Shown piece after piece: positions 1 to 6,739 of a stretch of 64,000 nucleotides of DNA. The notes under the pieces were generated by a model that saw nothing but the letters and a program-made list of their open reading frames with translations, was not told the origin of the DNA and ran no database searches. Source of the DNA: Cytobacillus oceanisediminis 2691 (lineage in GTDB: Bacteria > Bacillota > Bacilli > Bacillales > Cytobacillaceae); NCBI RefSeq assembly GCF_007678455.1, contig NZ_VEEP01000011.1, positions 1 to 64,000 on the forward strand. Direction: 5' to 3'. The position numbers and the translations under genes are program-made. Numbering within the stretch: position 1 is the stretch's first letter; every line of letters starts with the position of its first letter.

Positions 1-30
1 TCATTTGAAAAAACCGATGAAATCCAAAAA

Positions 31-66
31 GGGGTTCGGAATGAGTGCATTCCGAACCCCTTTTGT
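31..66. terminator. Rho-independent terminator hairpin
   Basis: A perfect 13-bp stem (GGGGTTCGGAATG with CATTCCGAACCCC) is followed by TTTT on the + strand and preceded by AAAAA. It can therefore stop transcription from either side. The gene it serves on the left lies outside the window. Confidence 0.85.
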
Positions 67-80
67 CTACAAACTGACTC

Positions 81-110
81 AAAAAACCCCGTTATGTAAC
101 GGGGTTTTTT
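81..110 (-). terminator. Bidirectional terminator after the CBS gene
   Basis: AAAAAACCCCGTTA and TAACGGGGTTTTTT form a near-perfect hairpin just beyond the stop codon of the minus-strand CBS-domain gene. T-runs on both strands make it bidirectional. Confidence 0.85.
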
Positions 111-117
111 GAGTTTT

Positions 118-543
118 TTATTTTTCAGGTTCTGAAGGAGTCGAGATATCCTCCAAGGCATTTCCTGCATCATCTTCTAGATTAGCGGTAACTGCAAGGT
201 CTCCTAATGATACAATTCCGATCATTTTTCCATCTTCTACGATTGGCAGTCTGCGTATTTGAACATCTGCCATCAAATCTGCTGCTTCTTCTGCCGACAT
301 ATGGATAGTGCCTCGGACAGGATCGGTTGTCATTACCTCTGATATCGGGGAATCCAATGAAGTATTTACTGCAACAGCCTTTAAAACTATATCTCTGTCA
401 GTAGCCAGGCCTGCTAATTGCTCGCCCTCACAAATTGGCATGACTCCAACATCCAGTTCTTTCATTTTCGCTGCAACCTGATGAATCGGTGTATCAGGAC
501 GGCAATACTCTACATCTCTTGTCATAACTTTTTCTATATTCAT
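118..543 (-). CDS. CBS-domain protein (tandem CBS pair)
   Basis: A 141-residue cytoplasmic protein made almost wholly of two CBS motifs (about residues 8-60 and 73-125). Each ends in the typical strand-loop pattern (GLATDRDI and GIVSLGDLA). Such stand-alone pairs (YhcV-like in Bacillus) bind adenine nucleotides and act as energy or redox sensors, but the ligand cannot be read from sequence. The acidic tail after residue 125 is probably disordered. GGAGGAAG lies upstream of the ATG on the minus strand. The gene is monocistronic, followed by the hairpin at 81-110. Confidence 0.85.
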   Translation of the reverse strand: MNIEKVMTRDVEYCRPDTPIHQVAAKMKELDVGVMPICEGEQLAGLATDRDIVLKAVAVNTSLDSPISEVMTTDPVRGTIHMSAEEAADLMADVQIRRLPIVEDGKMIGIVSLGDLAVTANLEDDAGNALEDISTPSEPEK

Positions 544-798
544 AATAATAATCTTCCTCCTTGATGAATGTATAAAGGCTCTATTTAACCTTGTTGCTCT
601 CTAAAATGGATAAGATCCGGTGACGGACAAGAGAAGCCCAAAGTCTGTTAATTAATATGGAAACAATCAATTTAAGAAGATTCAGCCTTTGTTAAGGAAT
701 TACCCGAAGGCAGTTGAAAAGAAACTGTTAGTTTTTTGCAGGTTGGGTTGTTAAAATAAATATAATAGTAAACTTTACATAGAAATGAGGGGTAAGGA

Positions 799-1824
799 AT
801 GATTGATTTAAGAAGTGATACAGTTACAAAACCGACTGATGAAATGCGCAGAGCAATGTATGCCGCAGAAGTGGGTGATGATGTATATCAGGAAGATCCC
901 ACAGTAAATGAATTAGAAGAAATTGCAGCTGAAATACTTGGAAAAGAAAAAGCGCTATATGTTACAAGTGGTACCCAGGGAAATCAAATAGCTGTGCTCT
1001 CTCATTGCCGGCCGGGTCAGGAATTGCTGCTTGAAGAAGAATCCCATATTTTTTATTATGAATCAGGTGCAGTAGCTGCACTTGCCGGAGTCCAGACGCG
1101 TACAATCGCGGGCAAAAAAGGGGCTATGGATCCAAAAGATGTTCTTAGTGCAATACGTACTGAAGATATCCATTACCCCGAAACAGGATTAATTTGCCTC
1201 GAAAATACTCATAACAGGGCAGGCGGAGCAGTAATTCCAGTCGAAAACATGGAAGCTATTTACAACGTAGCAAAAGCGAATAAAGTTCCTGTTCATCTCG
1301 ATGGCGCGAGATTATTCAATGCTGCGGCAGCAGCTGGAGTCGATGTAAAGGAATTTGCTAAGTACACGGATACTGTTCAAATATGTCTTTCAAAGGGATT
1401 AGGAGCCCCAGTGGGTTCTATCATTGCGGGCAGTTCCGATTTTATAAAATCAGCAAGAAAATGGAGAAAACGTTTAGGTGGGGGAATGAGGCAGGCAGGT
1501 ATCATCGCTGCACCGGGTTTAATCGCTTTGACGAAAATGAAAGATCGTCTTGGAGAAGATCAGTGGAATGCCAGGATTCTTGCAGAGGGAATCGAATCGA
1601 TTCCAGGAATGAAACTTGCAAGACAGCCGGAAACAAATATTGTAGTTGCTGATGTTACAGATTTAAATATCACCTCTGAAGCATTTGTTGAGAAACTGCG
1701 ATCAGAAGGAGTGATTTCAGGAACCTTTGGTCCAACATTCGTGCGTTTTGTTACGCATTACGATGTAAATGAGGATCAGATCCAGAAGGCAATTGAAGCA
1801 ATTGCAAAGGTTGCCAAAAATTAA
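799..1824 (+). CDS. ltaE: Low-specificity L-threonine aldolase
   Basis: A 341-residue PLP enzyme that cleaves L-threonine or allo-threonine to glycine and acetaldehyde. The N-terminal DLRSDTVTKPT signature is typical of the beta-eliminating lyase/threonine aldolase family. HLDGARLFNA carries the conserved Asp-Gly-Ala-Arg, and Lys199 in LSKGLGAPVGS is the expected Schiff-base lysine. Length is normal. GAGGGGTAAGG precedes the ATG. A TATAAT at 761-766 with a weak TTGCAG upstream may be the promoter. It is a single gene closed by the hairpin at 1828-1858. Confidence 0.93.
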   Translation: MIDLRSDTVTKPTDEMRRAMYAAEVGDDVYQEDPTVNELEEIAAEILGKEKALYVTSGTQGNQIAVLSHCRPGQELLLEEESHIFYYESGAVAALAGVQTRTIAGKKGAMDPKDVLSAIRTEDIHYPETGLICLENTHNRAGGAVIPVENMEAIYNVAKANKVPVHLDGARLFNAAAAAGVDVKEFAKYTDTVQICLSKGLGAPVGSIIAGSSDFIKSARKWRKRLGGGMRQAGIIAAPGLIALTKMKDRLGEDQWNARILAEGIESIPGMKLARQPETNIVVADVTDLNITSEAFVEKLRSEGVISGTFGPTFVRFVTHYDVNEDQIQKAIEAIAKVAKN

Positions 1825-1827
1825 AGT

Positions 1828-1858
1828 CAGGGCTGGATGTTCGGCATCCAGCCCTGAT
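1828..1858. terminator. Terminator shared by convergent genes
   Basis: CAGGGCTGGATG-ttcg-GCATCCAGCCCTG is a 12-bp stem with a stable tetraloop between the convergent aldolase and acetyltransferase genes. U-tracts are weak on both strands, so termination may be partial. Confidence 0.7.
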
Positions 1859-1860
1859 TC

Positions 1861-2643
1861 TTATCTATACATTGTCCACATGCCTATATCTGTAAAGCCC
1901 AGCCGCTTATAAATCCTGCCAGCCTCAGGATTATCATAGAATAGGCATAGAAGCTTTCCTTCGTCCATAACATCTTTGAAAAGCTTTTGCATCACAGCTG
2001 TTGCAAGCCCTTTTCTCCTATATTCTTTATGTGCACAAACACCAACGATCATCGCTGATTTTGAATTTTCAGCAGCAGTTGCTGCTGAAGCGGCCATTTT
2101 TCCATCCATTTCAATATAGTAAGTTCTCCCAGTGCCTGCTTCCAGCGACTGTAAAAAAATCTCACGTGCATTCGGATTAGGAAAAAATTCGTCAATACTG
2201 GCTCTTAACTCAATAATACGATCAACATCTTCAGGACCTGCTGTAAAAATATCATGTTCAGTTTCTTCTAAGTAGGAATCCGTAGTGCATTCCGCGAAAT
2301 AGGTGATCTGCTTTTTACCAAGGTCTAATCCATTTATTCCCTCGAATTTTTCAACTAGTTCACTTTTTCCTGATAAAAAGATTTTTCCTGAGTATTTCTT
2401 GATAATTTCTGAGAATTCCTTAACAGGGAGCCTATCATTTTTTGCGTAAGGAATGAAAGAGTTATGGAATCGGAGTAATACCGCTGATAGTTCATCATCC
2501 TCGAAGAAGCCCCATAATTCCTGGAAATCAGAATCGTATCCAAATGCTTCAATATCTCCTATGATAAAGAGGTTGAGAGACGCTTCTTCCAGTAAAAAGT
2601 TCATTGCTATATCGTTATCTTTTTCATGAAGTTTTCTAATCAT
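1861..2643 (-). CDS. GNAT N-acetyltransferase, two-lobed
   Basis: A 260-residue protein. The last ~140 residues form a GNAT domain with the acetyl-CoA pyrophosphate loop in HKEYRRKGLATAVMQ and the conserved C-terminal YKRLGF. The N-terminal ~120 residues are a divergent lobe, possibly a decayed second GNAT fold. The substrate is unknown. GGGAGA lies 8 bases before the ATG. It converges on ltaE. Confidence 0.85.
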   Translation of the reverse strand: MIRKLHEKDNDIAMNFLLEEASLNLFIIGDIEAFGYDSDFQELWGFFEDDELSAVLLRFHNSFIPYAKNDRLPVKEFSEIIKKYSGKIFLSGKSELVEKFEGINGLDLGKKQITYFAECTTDSYLEETEHDIFTAGPEDVDRIIELRASIDEFFPNPNAREIFLQSLEAGTGRTYYIEMDGKMAASAATAAENSKSAMIVGVCAHKEYRRKGLATAVMQKLFKDVMDEGKLLCLFYDNPEAGRIYKRLGFTDIGMWTMYR

Positions 2644-2740
2644 GCCAGAATCTCCCTTTAAATAGCTTTTTAGTATGATAATTTATTTGGAGATAAATAA
2701 CAAGACTTTTTTCAGTTGCACTTTCTGAGAAATGCTTAAT

Positions 2741-2769
2741 TTGATAGGCGGTAAAAGGAAATGTATAAT
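2741..2769 (+). promoter_or_regulatory. Sigma-A promoter of the heme/B12/STAS operon
   Basis: TTGATA (2741-2746), a 17-bp spacer and a perfect TATAAT (2764-2769) predict a start near 2776. That is 33 bases before the ATG at 2809, and it rules out the upstream in-frame ATG at 2761 as the translation start. Confidence 0.8.
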
Positions 2770-2808
2770 TGGACTATGTTTGCAAAAAAGAACAGGAGGA
2801 GATCGAAC

Positions 2809-3114
2809 ATGTATATCGTTCATTCAACAGTGGTTATTCCTGAAGATAAAGTTGATGAAGTGATTGGCATCTATCAAAAAAGATCAAGATTGGTAGATGA
2901 GTATGAGGGGTTCGTTTCCTTCCAATTGTTACAGAACGAAAATAACCCGACAGAACTGACCGTTCAGATATCATGGGATTCAAAAGAAAATTATATAAAA
3001 TATATTACAAGTGATGCATACAAGAAAGTACATGAACTAGAGAAAAATTATCCTGACCAGGAACTTGCAGCAATCCGTCCCTCGGTAGGCCGGTATAAGG
3101 TGGTAGCAAAATGA
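2809..3114 (+). CDS. IsdG/HmoB-like heme monooxygenase (ABM domain)
   Basis: A 101-residue dimeric ferredoxin-like (ABM) protein. The C-terminal half matches the IsdG/IsdI pattern: Trp56 in ISWDSKENY and His75 in SDAYKKVH correspond to the Trp and His of the Asn-Trp-His heme-degradation triad. The Asn position is not conserved (His5/Ser6 there). IsdG-type enzymes open heme to bilin products and iron, so a bilin- or heme-related role is plausible. The start is ATG 2809, with AGGAGG 10 bases upstream. An in-frame ATG at 2761 lies inside the promoter. It overlaps the next gene by 4 bases (ATGA) and is first in a four-gene operon. Confidence 0.75.
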   Translation: MYIVHSTVVIPEDKVDEVIGIYQKRSRLVDEYEGFVSFQLLQNENNPTELTVQISWDSKENYIKYITSDAYKKVHELEKNYPDQELAAIRPSVGRYKVVAK

Positions 3115-3464
3115 ATGAGGCTGTCATATCGTCGATCATTGAGGAAGTTACTGAGGGGATATACAATGATTTCCCTTTCCTGCTTGAAAAATACGGGGAG
3201 AGGGGACGCCAAAAGTGCAGAGAAGACAATGGACATCACATAAAATATATGCAGACTGCAGCAGATATGGATGATGACAAATATTTTATTGATTATGCAC
3301 ACTGGCTAAATGGAATTTTGACCTCCAGAGGAATGAAGACGGAACATCTGGTTGATAATTTTATGAGATTGAAGAAGGCATTTGAAAAAACAGATGAAGA
3401 GCTTAATGTAGTATTTATCAACATGCTTGAAAGTGCGATTAATTCATTAAGGGGTGTGAAATAA
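3111..3464 (+). CDS. Small helical protein, candidate stand-alone bilin-binding domain
   Basis: A 117-residue, predicted all-helical soluble protein. Cys36, His42-His43, Tyr46, Tyr58, Asp61-Tyr62, His64-Trp65, Arg73 and His79 cluster in the middle, an arrangement that suggests a cofactor pocket. I recall the pattern (Cys-x2-Asp...HH-x2-Tyr-Leu...Asp-Tyr-x-x-Trp-x4-Leu-x2-Arg) from N-terminal helical domains fused to B12-binding domains, including photocobilin-type receptors. That assignment is from memory and unverified. Translation is coupled to the heme monooxygenase by an ATGA overlap. If not bilin-binding, it is simply an uncharacterised stressosome-associated protein. Confidence 0.6.
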   Translation: MNEAVISSIIEEVTEGIYNDFPFLLEKYGERGRQKCREDNGHHIKYMQTAADMDDDKYFIDYAHWLNGILTSRGMKTEHLVDNFMRLKKAFEKTDEELNVVFINMLESAINSLRGVK

Positions 3465-3486
3465 CACCGGGATGAGGTGAGTGCCA

Positions 3487-4146
3487 ATGGAAAAAGCAAT
3501 CGAATTAGCCCAGCTTTTGCTCGAGGGCAATCAGGATGATTCATGGGCACTAATTGAACAAGAGTGCAAGGGATCAAAAGAAAGTTTATATATCTTTGAA
3601 AAAATAATCACCCCTGCAATGAGACAGATCGGTCATATGTGGGAAACAAACAAAATCACTGTTGCTGATGAGCATTTGGCGACATCAACATGTGTTTTTT
3701 TGCTTGCCCGTTACAATTGGGAAAAAAGAAGAACACTGCAAATTTCTCCTAATGGGAGAAGAGCGATGTTTCTTTGCGTTGAAAATGAACAGCACTACCT
3801 CGGACTGAAAATGGCCAGCCAGCTATTCAATGAGTATGGTTGGGAAACAAAGTTCCATGGTCCCAATCTTCCGCTAGAGTATGTGGTGAAAGCTGCACAA
3901 GAATGGAAAGCAAATGTAATATGCCTCTCTTTTTCAATCCTGTATCATGCTGAGCATCTTAGCCCATATATCCAAGCATTGGAAAAGCTTCCAAACCAGC
4001 CGGTTGTAATCGTTGGGGGCAGGCTGCTGGATCAATATGAATTTCATCGCTACGGATCAGACCGTACTATTTTCCATAAAAATATGGATGATGTGAAAAA
4101 TTGGCTTGGCCATCAGCATGGAGTGAAAATGAATGTCGGATCTTAA
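3487..4146 (+). CDS. CarH-like cobalamin-binding sensor without DNA-binding domain
   Basis: 219 residues. The N-terminal four-helix cap (about 1-85) contains W52-x9-E62-H63, the exact W-x9-EH spacing of the adenosylcobalamin-capping motif in CarH/LitR photoreceptors. The Rossmann-type B12 domain follows, with E101-x-H103-x-x-G106 supplying the lower axial histidine, and GGR near residue 178. Unlike CarH there is no MerR helix-turn-helix, so output must be by protein contact. The downstream STAS protein is the obvious partner, overlapping by 14 bases. ATG 3487 is preferred over GTG 3481 because GAGGTGA lies 6 bases before it. Confidence 0.85.
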   Translation: MEKAIELAQLLLEGNQDDSWALIEQECKGSKESLYIFEKIITPAMRQIGHMWETNKITVADEHLATSTCVFLLARYNWEKRRTLQISPNGRRAMFLCVENEQHYLGLKMASQLFNEYGWETKFHGPNLPLEYVVKAAQEWKANVICLSFSILYHAEHLSPYIQALEKLPNQPVVIVGGRLLDQYEFHRYGSDRTIFHKNMDDVKNWLGHQHGVKMNVGS

Positions 4147-4879
4147 ACATTTGCCATTACCATATTTTTTAATTGATATCGAATACAATATTCTTGCCTA
4201 TTCTGCTGCAAGTGAAGATGTTTTTTCTGTTGGGAAAAAATTTCTGGAGCTAGTGGATTGGGAAAGCCATAAAAAGATTAAGACCCTTTTTGAACACAAA
4301 GAAAGCAAGGCAGAAGGCGAACTGATCATGAAAACAAAATTTTCCCCTTATGCCTTGTTTGACATTAGTGTAAATTGGCATGAAGATAGAGGACATGTCA
4401 TTTGTATAGAAAAAAATCATCGATTATCTGAATTGGAAAATATTGTTGAAAAACATAGGGTTAGACTGGCAGAAACAGATTTGGAGCTGCTTGAAAAAAA
4501 AGAGCAGGTAGAAAAATCACTTCTTGAAATTAAAAGCCTTTCTTGTCCATTTATAAAATTAACGAAGACCTCAGCATTGGTTCCTTTATTTGGAAATTTA
4601 GATGAAAAATTGATTGGGCAAAACGAAGATAGAGTACTGAATCAATCACAGGAAGGTGGATATCAAGAGATCCTGTTTGATTTAAATGGGGTAGGAGAGC
4701 TGACCATTGAGGGAGTAGAAGCATTCATCTCCTTAGTTAAGGAGCTGCAAGTTATGGGTTTGCAACCGTCTATAATCGGTGTTAAACCCCACCATGCCTT
4801 TTTCCTGAACCATTCAACGGCCGTGCCAGATGTTCCGTATCTGAATAGTCTCAGCAAGGCCTTTAAAATATCGCATTAA
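4133..4879 (+). CDS. PAS-coiled-coil-STAS protein (RsbR-like output)
   Basis: 248 residues: a PAS-like N-terminal region (about 1-90), a charged coiled coil (about 95-145) and an RsbR-type STAS domain (about 148-248). LVPLFGNLDE matches the start of RsbR-family STAS domains (compare LLPLIGDIDT in the paralogue at 14863). The stretch equivalent to the phosphoacceptor loop reads DLNGVGELTIEG rather than DLSGVAMIDTMV. One Thr is kept in shifted context, and the second site of RsbRA (LTG/LSG) is replaced by IIG. It is the last gene of the operon and the likely output module of the B12 sensor. Partner-switching is inferred from family. Confidence 0.75.
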   Translation: MSDLKHLPLPYFLIDIEYNILAYSAASEDVFSVGKKFLELVDWESHKKIKTLFEHKESKAEGELIMKTKFSPYALFDISVNWHEDRGHVICIEKNHRLSELENIVEKHRVRLAETDLELLEKKEQVEKSLLEIKSLSCPFIKLTKTSALVPLFGNLDEKLIGQNEDRVLNQSQEGGYQEILFDLNGVGELTIEGVEAFISLVKELQVMGLQPSIIGVKPHHAFFLNHSTAVPDVPYLNSLSKAFKISH

Positions 4880-4884
4880 AGATG

Positions 4885-4914
4885 AACACTTCGATGGAAA
4901 TCGAGGTGTTTTTT
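4885..4914 (+). terminator. Terminator of the B12/STAS operon
   Basis: AACACTTCGAT-ggaa-ATCGAGGTGTT is an 11-bp stem with one G-U pair, followed by a T-run, 6 bases after the stop codon. Confidence 0.85.
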
Positions 4915-5184
4915 CTTGCTCTTTTTTTACTGGACGAAAGGATAGGCAAGCGTTTTCCCAATAAGTTAAGCTTCGTTTTTTACCATTTTTTTGATTTTGT
5001 TTTTCAACTCTATTTTGACATTTTCACATTATATATATTGAAAAGGACAAGTTCAAGTTGAGGATTACTTAGTGGGAAAAATGGAAGATGAATTGGTAAA
5101 TAACACCGGAAAGTTATGGTAAAAATGCATTGTTTTATCCTTCTTCCTTCTCGTTTTTCCCAATCATTTATGCCTATTTATTCG
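4915..5184. other. T-rich intergenic stretch
   Basis: AT-rich leader region between the B12/STAS operon terminator and the protease promoter. TTGACA at 5015-5020 has TATATT only 13 bases on, too close for a sigma-A promoter. I see no gene or convincing operator here, though a regulator site for the protease would be expected somewhere in it. Confidence 0.5.
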
Positions 5185-5214
5185 TTGATAAACACAGAAA
5201 ATTTGCAATATACT
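5185..5214 (+). promoter_or_regulatory. Sigma-A promoter of the subtilisin gene
   Basis: TTGATA (5185-5190), an 18-bp spacer and TATACT (5209-5214) predict initiation at about 5220-5222. Confidence 0.65.
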
Positions 5215-5220
5215 TAATCC

Positions 5221-5238
5221 TGCAGCCGACAAGCTGCA
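5221..5238 (+). promoter_or_regulatory. 5'-terminal mRNA hairpin in the protease leader
   Basis: TGCAGC-cgacaa-GCTGCA is a perfect 6-bp stem starting at the predicted transcript 5' end. The leader is only about 47 nt, with GAGAGGAG at 5253-5260. This mirrors the B. subtilis aprE leader, where a 5' stem-loop plus a strong ribosome binding site stabilises the message. Confidence 0.6.
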
Positions 5239-5267
5239 AATTTCTTAAAGGTGAGAGGAGCAAAAGG

Positions 5268-6542
5268 ATGAAGAAGAAAAGAGTTTTCGGATCCGCTGTA
5301 CTTAGTTTGGCAATGGGTGTTTCCATGTTCGCGACTGGCGCTTTTGGTGCCGGTGCACAGGAAAGCCAGGATACTTATCGTGTGTTAATTCAGGGTCCGA
5401 GTGCAGAAAAAGCTAAAGTTAAAGAACAATATGGGAAACGCTGGGATTTTGGAGGCCAAGGTTTTACAACTGAAGTGAACAGCAAGCAATATCAAGCATT
5501 GTTGAAAAACAAGAATATTGAAGTGTCCCAGGTTGGCACGCATACAATCGATGCCCGAGTAGAAGCAAATGGAAAAGGCAAAGGTGACTATTCGACCATG
5601 GCATCTTATCCGTCAGACCAGACACCATGGGGCATTCAAGCAATTTATAACGATAACTACATCCAAGCGACAAGCGGTGGGGATGGAATCAAGGTAGCTG
5701 TCCTAGACACAGGCATTAACCGAAACCATATTGATTTGACAGACAATGTTGAACAATGTAAGGATTTCACCCAAACTTCTTCATCGATGGTTAATGGGAC
5801 TTGTACTGACCGCCAGGGCCATGGTACACATGTTGCCGGAACTGCTGTAGCAAATGGCGGTTATGATGGAGCAGGTATCTATGGAGTTGCTCCTCAAGCA
5901 GAACTCTGGGGCTATAAAGTCCTCGGGGACAATGGATCCGGATATTCTGATGATATTGCTGGTGCCATCCGCCATGCTGCCGATGAAGGTGTCCGTACAG
6001 GATCAAAGGTCGTCATCTCGATGTCACTTGGTTCAAGCGGCAAGGATTCAATGATTGCAAGTGCTGTTGACTATGCATACAGCAAAGGTGCATTAGTGGT
6101 AGCAGCAGCAGGGAACAGTGGTCCGAGTGCCAATACGATTGGTTATCCAGGCGCATTAACAAATGCAATCGCTGTAGCATCACTGGATAATACATTTGTC
6201 AATGGAACACACAAAGTATCTGATTTCTCTTCTCGTGGCAACCCAAATACTGACGGCGACTACTACATCCAGGAAAAGGACGTTGAAGTATCAGCACCTG
6301 GCGGCGGAATCTATTCAACAGCTGTAGATGGAAACTATACAACAATGAGCGGCACATCTATGGCAACGCCACACATTTCAGGCCTTGCAGCTAAACTGTG
6401 GTCTTCGAATAAATCATGGAGCAACTCTCAGCTCCGTACAGAAATTCAAAGACGCGCGAAGCTTTATGACATCAAAGGCGGAACTGGAGCTGGAACTGGT
6501 GATGATTACGCATCAGGATTCGGTTTCCCTCGCGTAAAATAA
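5268..6542 (+). CDS. Secreted subtilisin-family serine protease (S8)
   Basis: A 424-residue preproenzyme. It has a signal peptide (about 1-28), an I9-type propeptide (about 33-95, YRVLIQG to SQV) and an S8 domain with Asp in VAVLDTGI, His in GHGTHVAGT and Ser in GTSMATPHISG. Two cysteines flanking the His region (EQCKDF and GTCTDR) can form a disulfide, as in thermostable Ak.1/EA1-type Bacillus subtilisins. The C-terminal WSNSQLRTEIQRRA segment also fits that group. The start is ATG 5268 (Lys-rich signal peptide, GAGAGGAG upstream), not the longer in-frame ATG at 5130. The NprR-type regulator and peptide lie just downstream, suggesting cell-density control. Confidence 0.93.
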   Translation: MKKKRVFGSAVLSLAMGVSMFATGAFGAGAQESQDTYRVLIQGPSAEKAKVKEQYGKRWDFGGQGFTTEVNSKQYQALLKNKNIEVSQVGTHTIDARVEANGKGKGDYSTMASYPSDQTPWGIQAIYNDNYIQATSGGDGIKVAVLDTGINRNHIDLTDNVEQCKDFTQTSSSMVNGTCTDRQGHGTHVAGTAVANGGYDGAGIYGVAPQAELWGYKVLGDNGSGYSDDIAGAIRHAADEGVRTGSKVVISMSLGSSGKDSMIASAVDYAYSKGALVVAAAGNSGPSANTIGYPGALTNAIAVASLDNTFVNGTHKVSDFSSRGNPNTDGDYYIQEKDVEVSAPGGGIYSTAVDGNYTTMSGTSMATPHISGLAAKLWSSNKSWSNSQLRTEIQRRAKLYDIKGGTGAGTGDDYASGFGFPRVK

Positions 6543-6575
6543 TTACCTAAAAAAATATAATGCACAAACTTGCAG

Positions 6576-6610
6576 GCCATCCGGATTAAATGATTGATTC
6601 GGGTGGCTTT
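6576..6610 (+). terminator. Probable terminator after subtilisin gene
   Basis: GCCATCCG (6576-6583) pairs with CGGGTGGC (6600-6607) with one G-U, followed by TTTATT. The 16-nt loop and modest U-tract make it moderate. Confidence 0.55.
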
Positions 6611-6739
6611 ATTATCTTATTTGAGGTAATATATGAAGAAACAATTTCTAATATATAGAATTTTATAAAAATAGTACTTTTGGACTGTTTAAATTGTTGG
6701 AAAAGATGGTAGATTAATAAGAAAACAGAAGGTGAACGT

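Noticed and set aside
2761-2808. Longer N-terminus for the heme monooxygenase from ATG 2761
   Set aside because: That ATG overlaps the -10 region of the promoter and has no ribosome binding site; ATG 2809 has AGGAGG.
5015-5039. TTGACA...TATATT as the protease promoter
   Set aside because: The spacer is 13 bases, too short for sigma-A. The pair at 5185-5214 fits better and gives a sensible leader.
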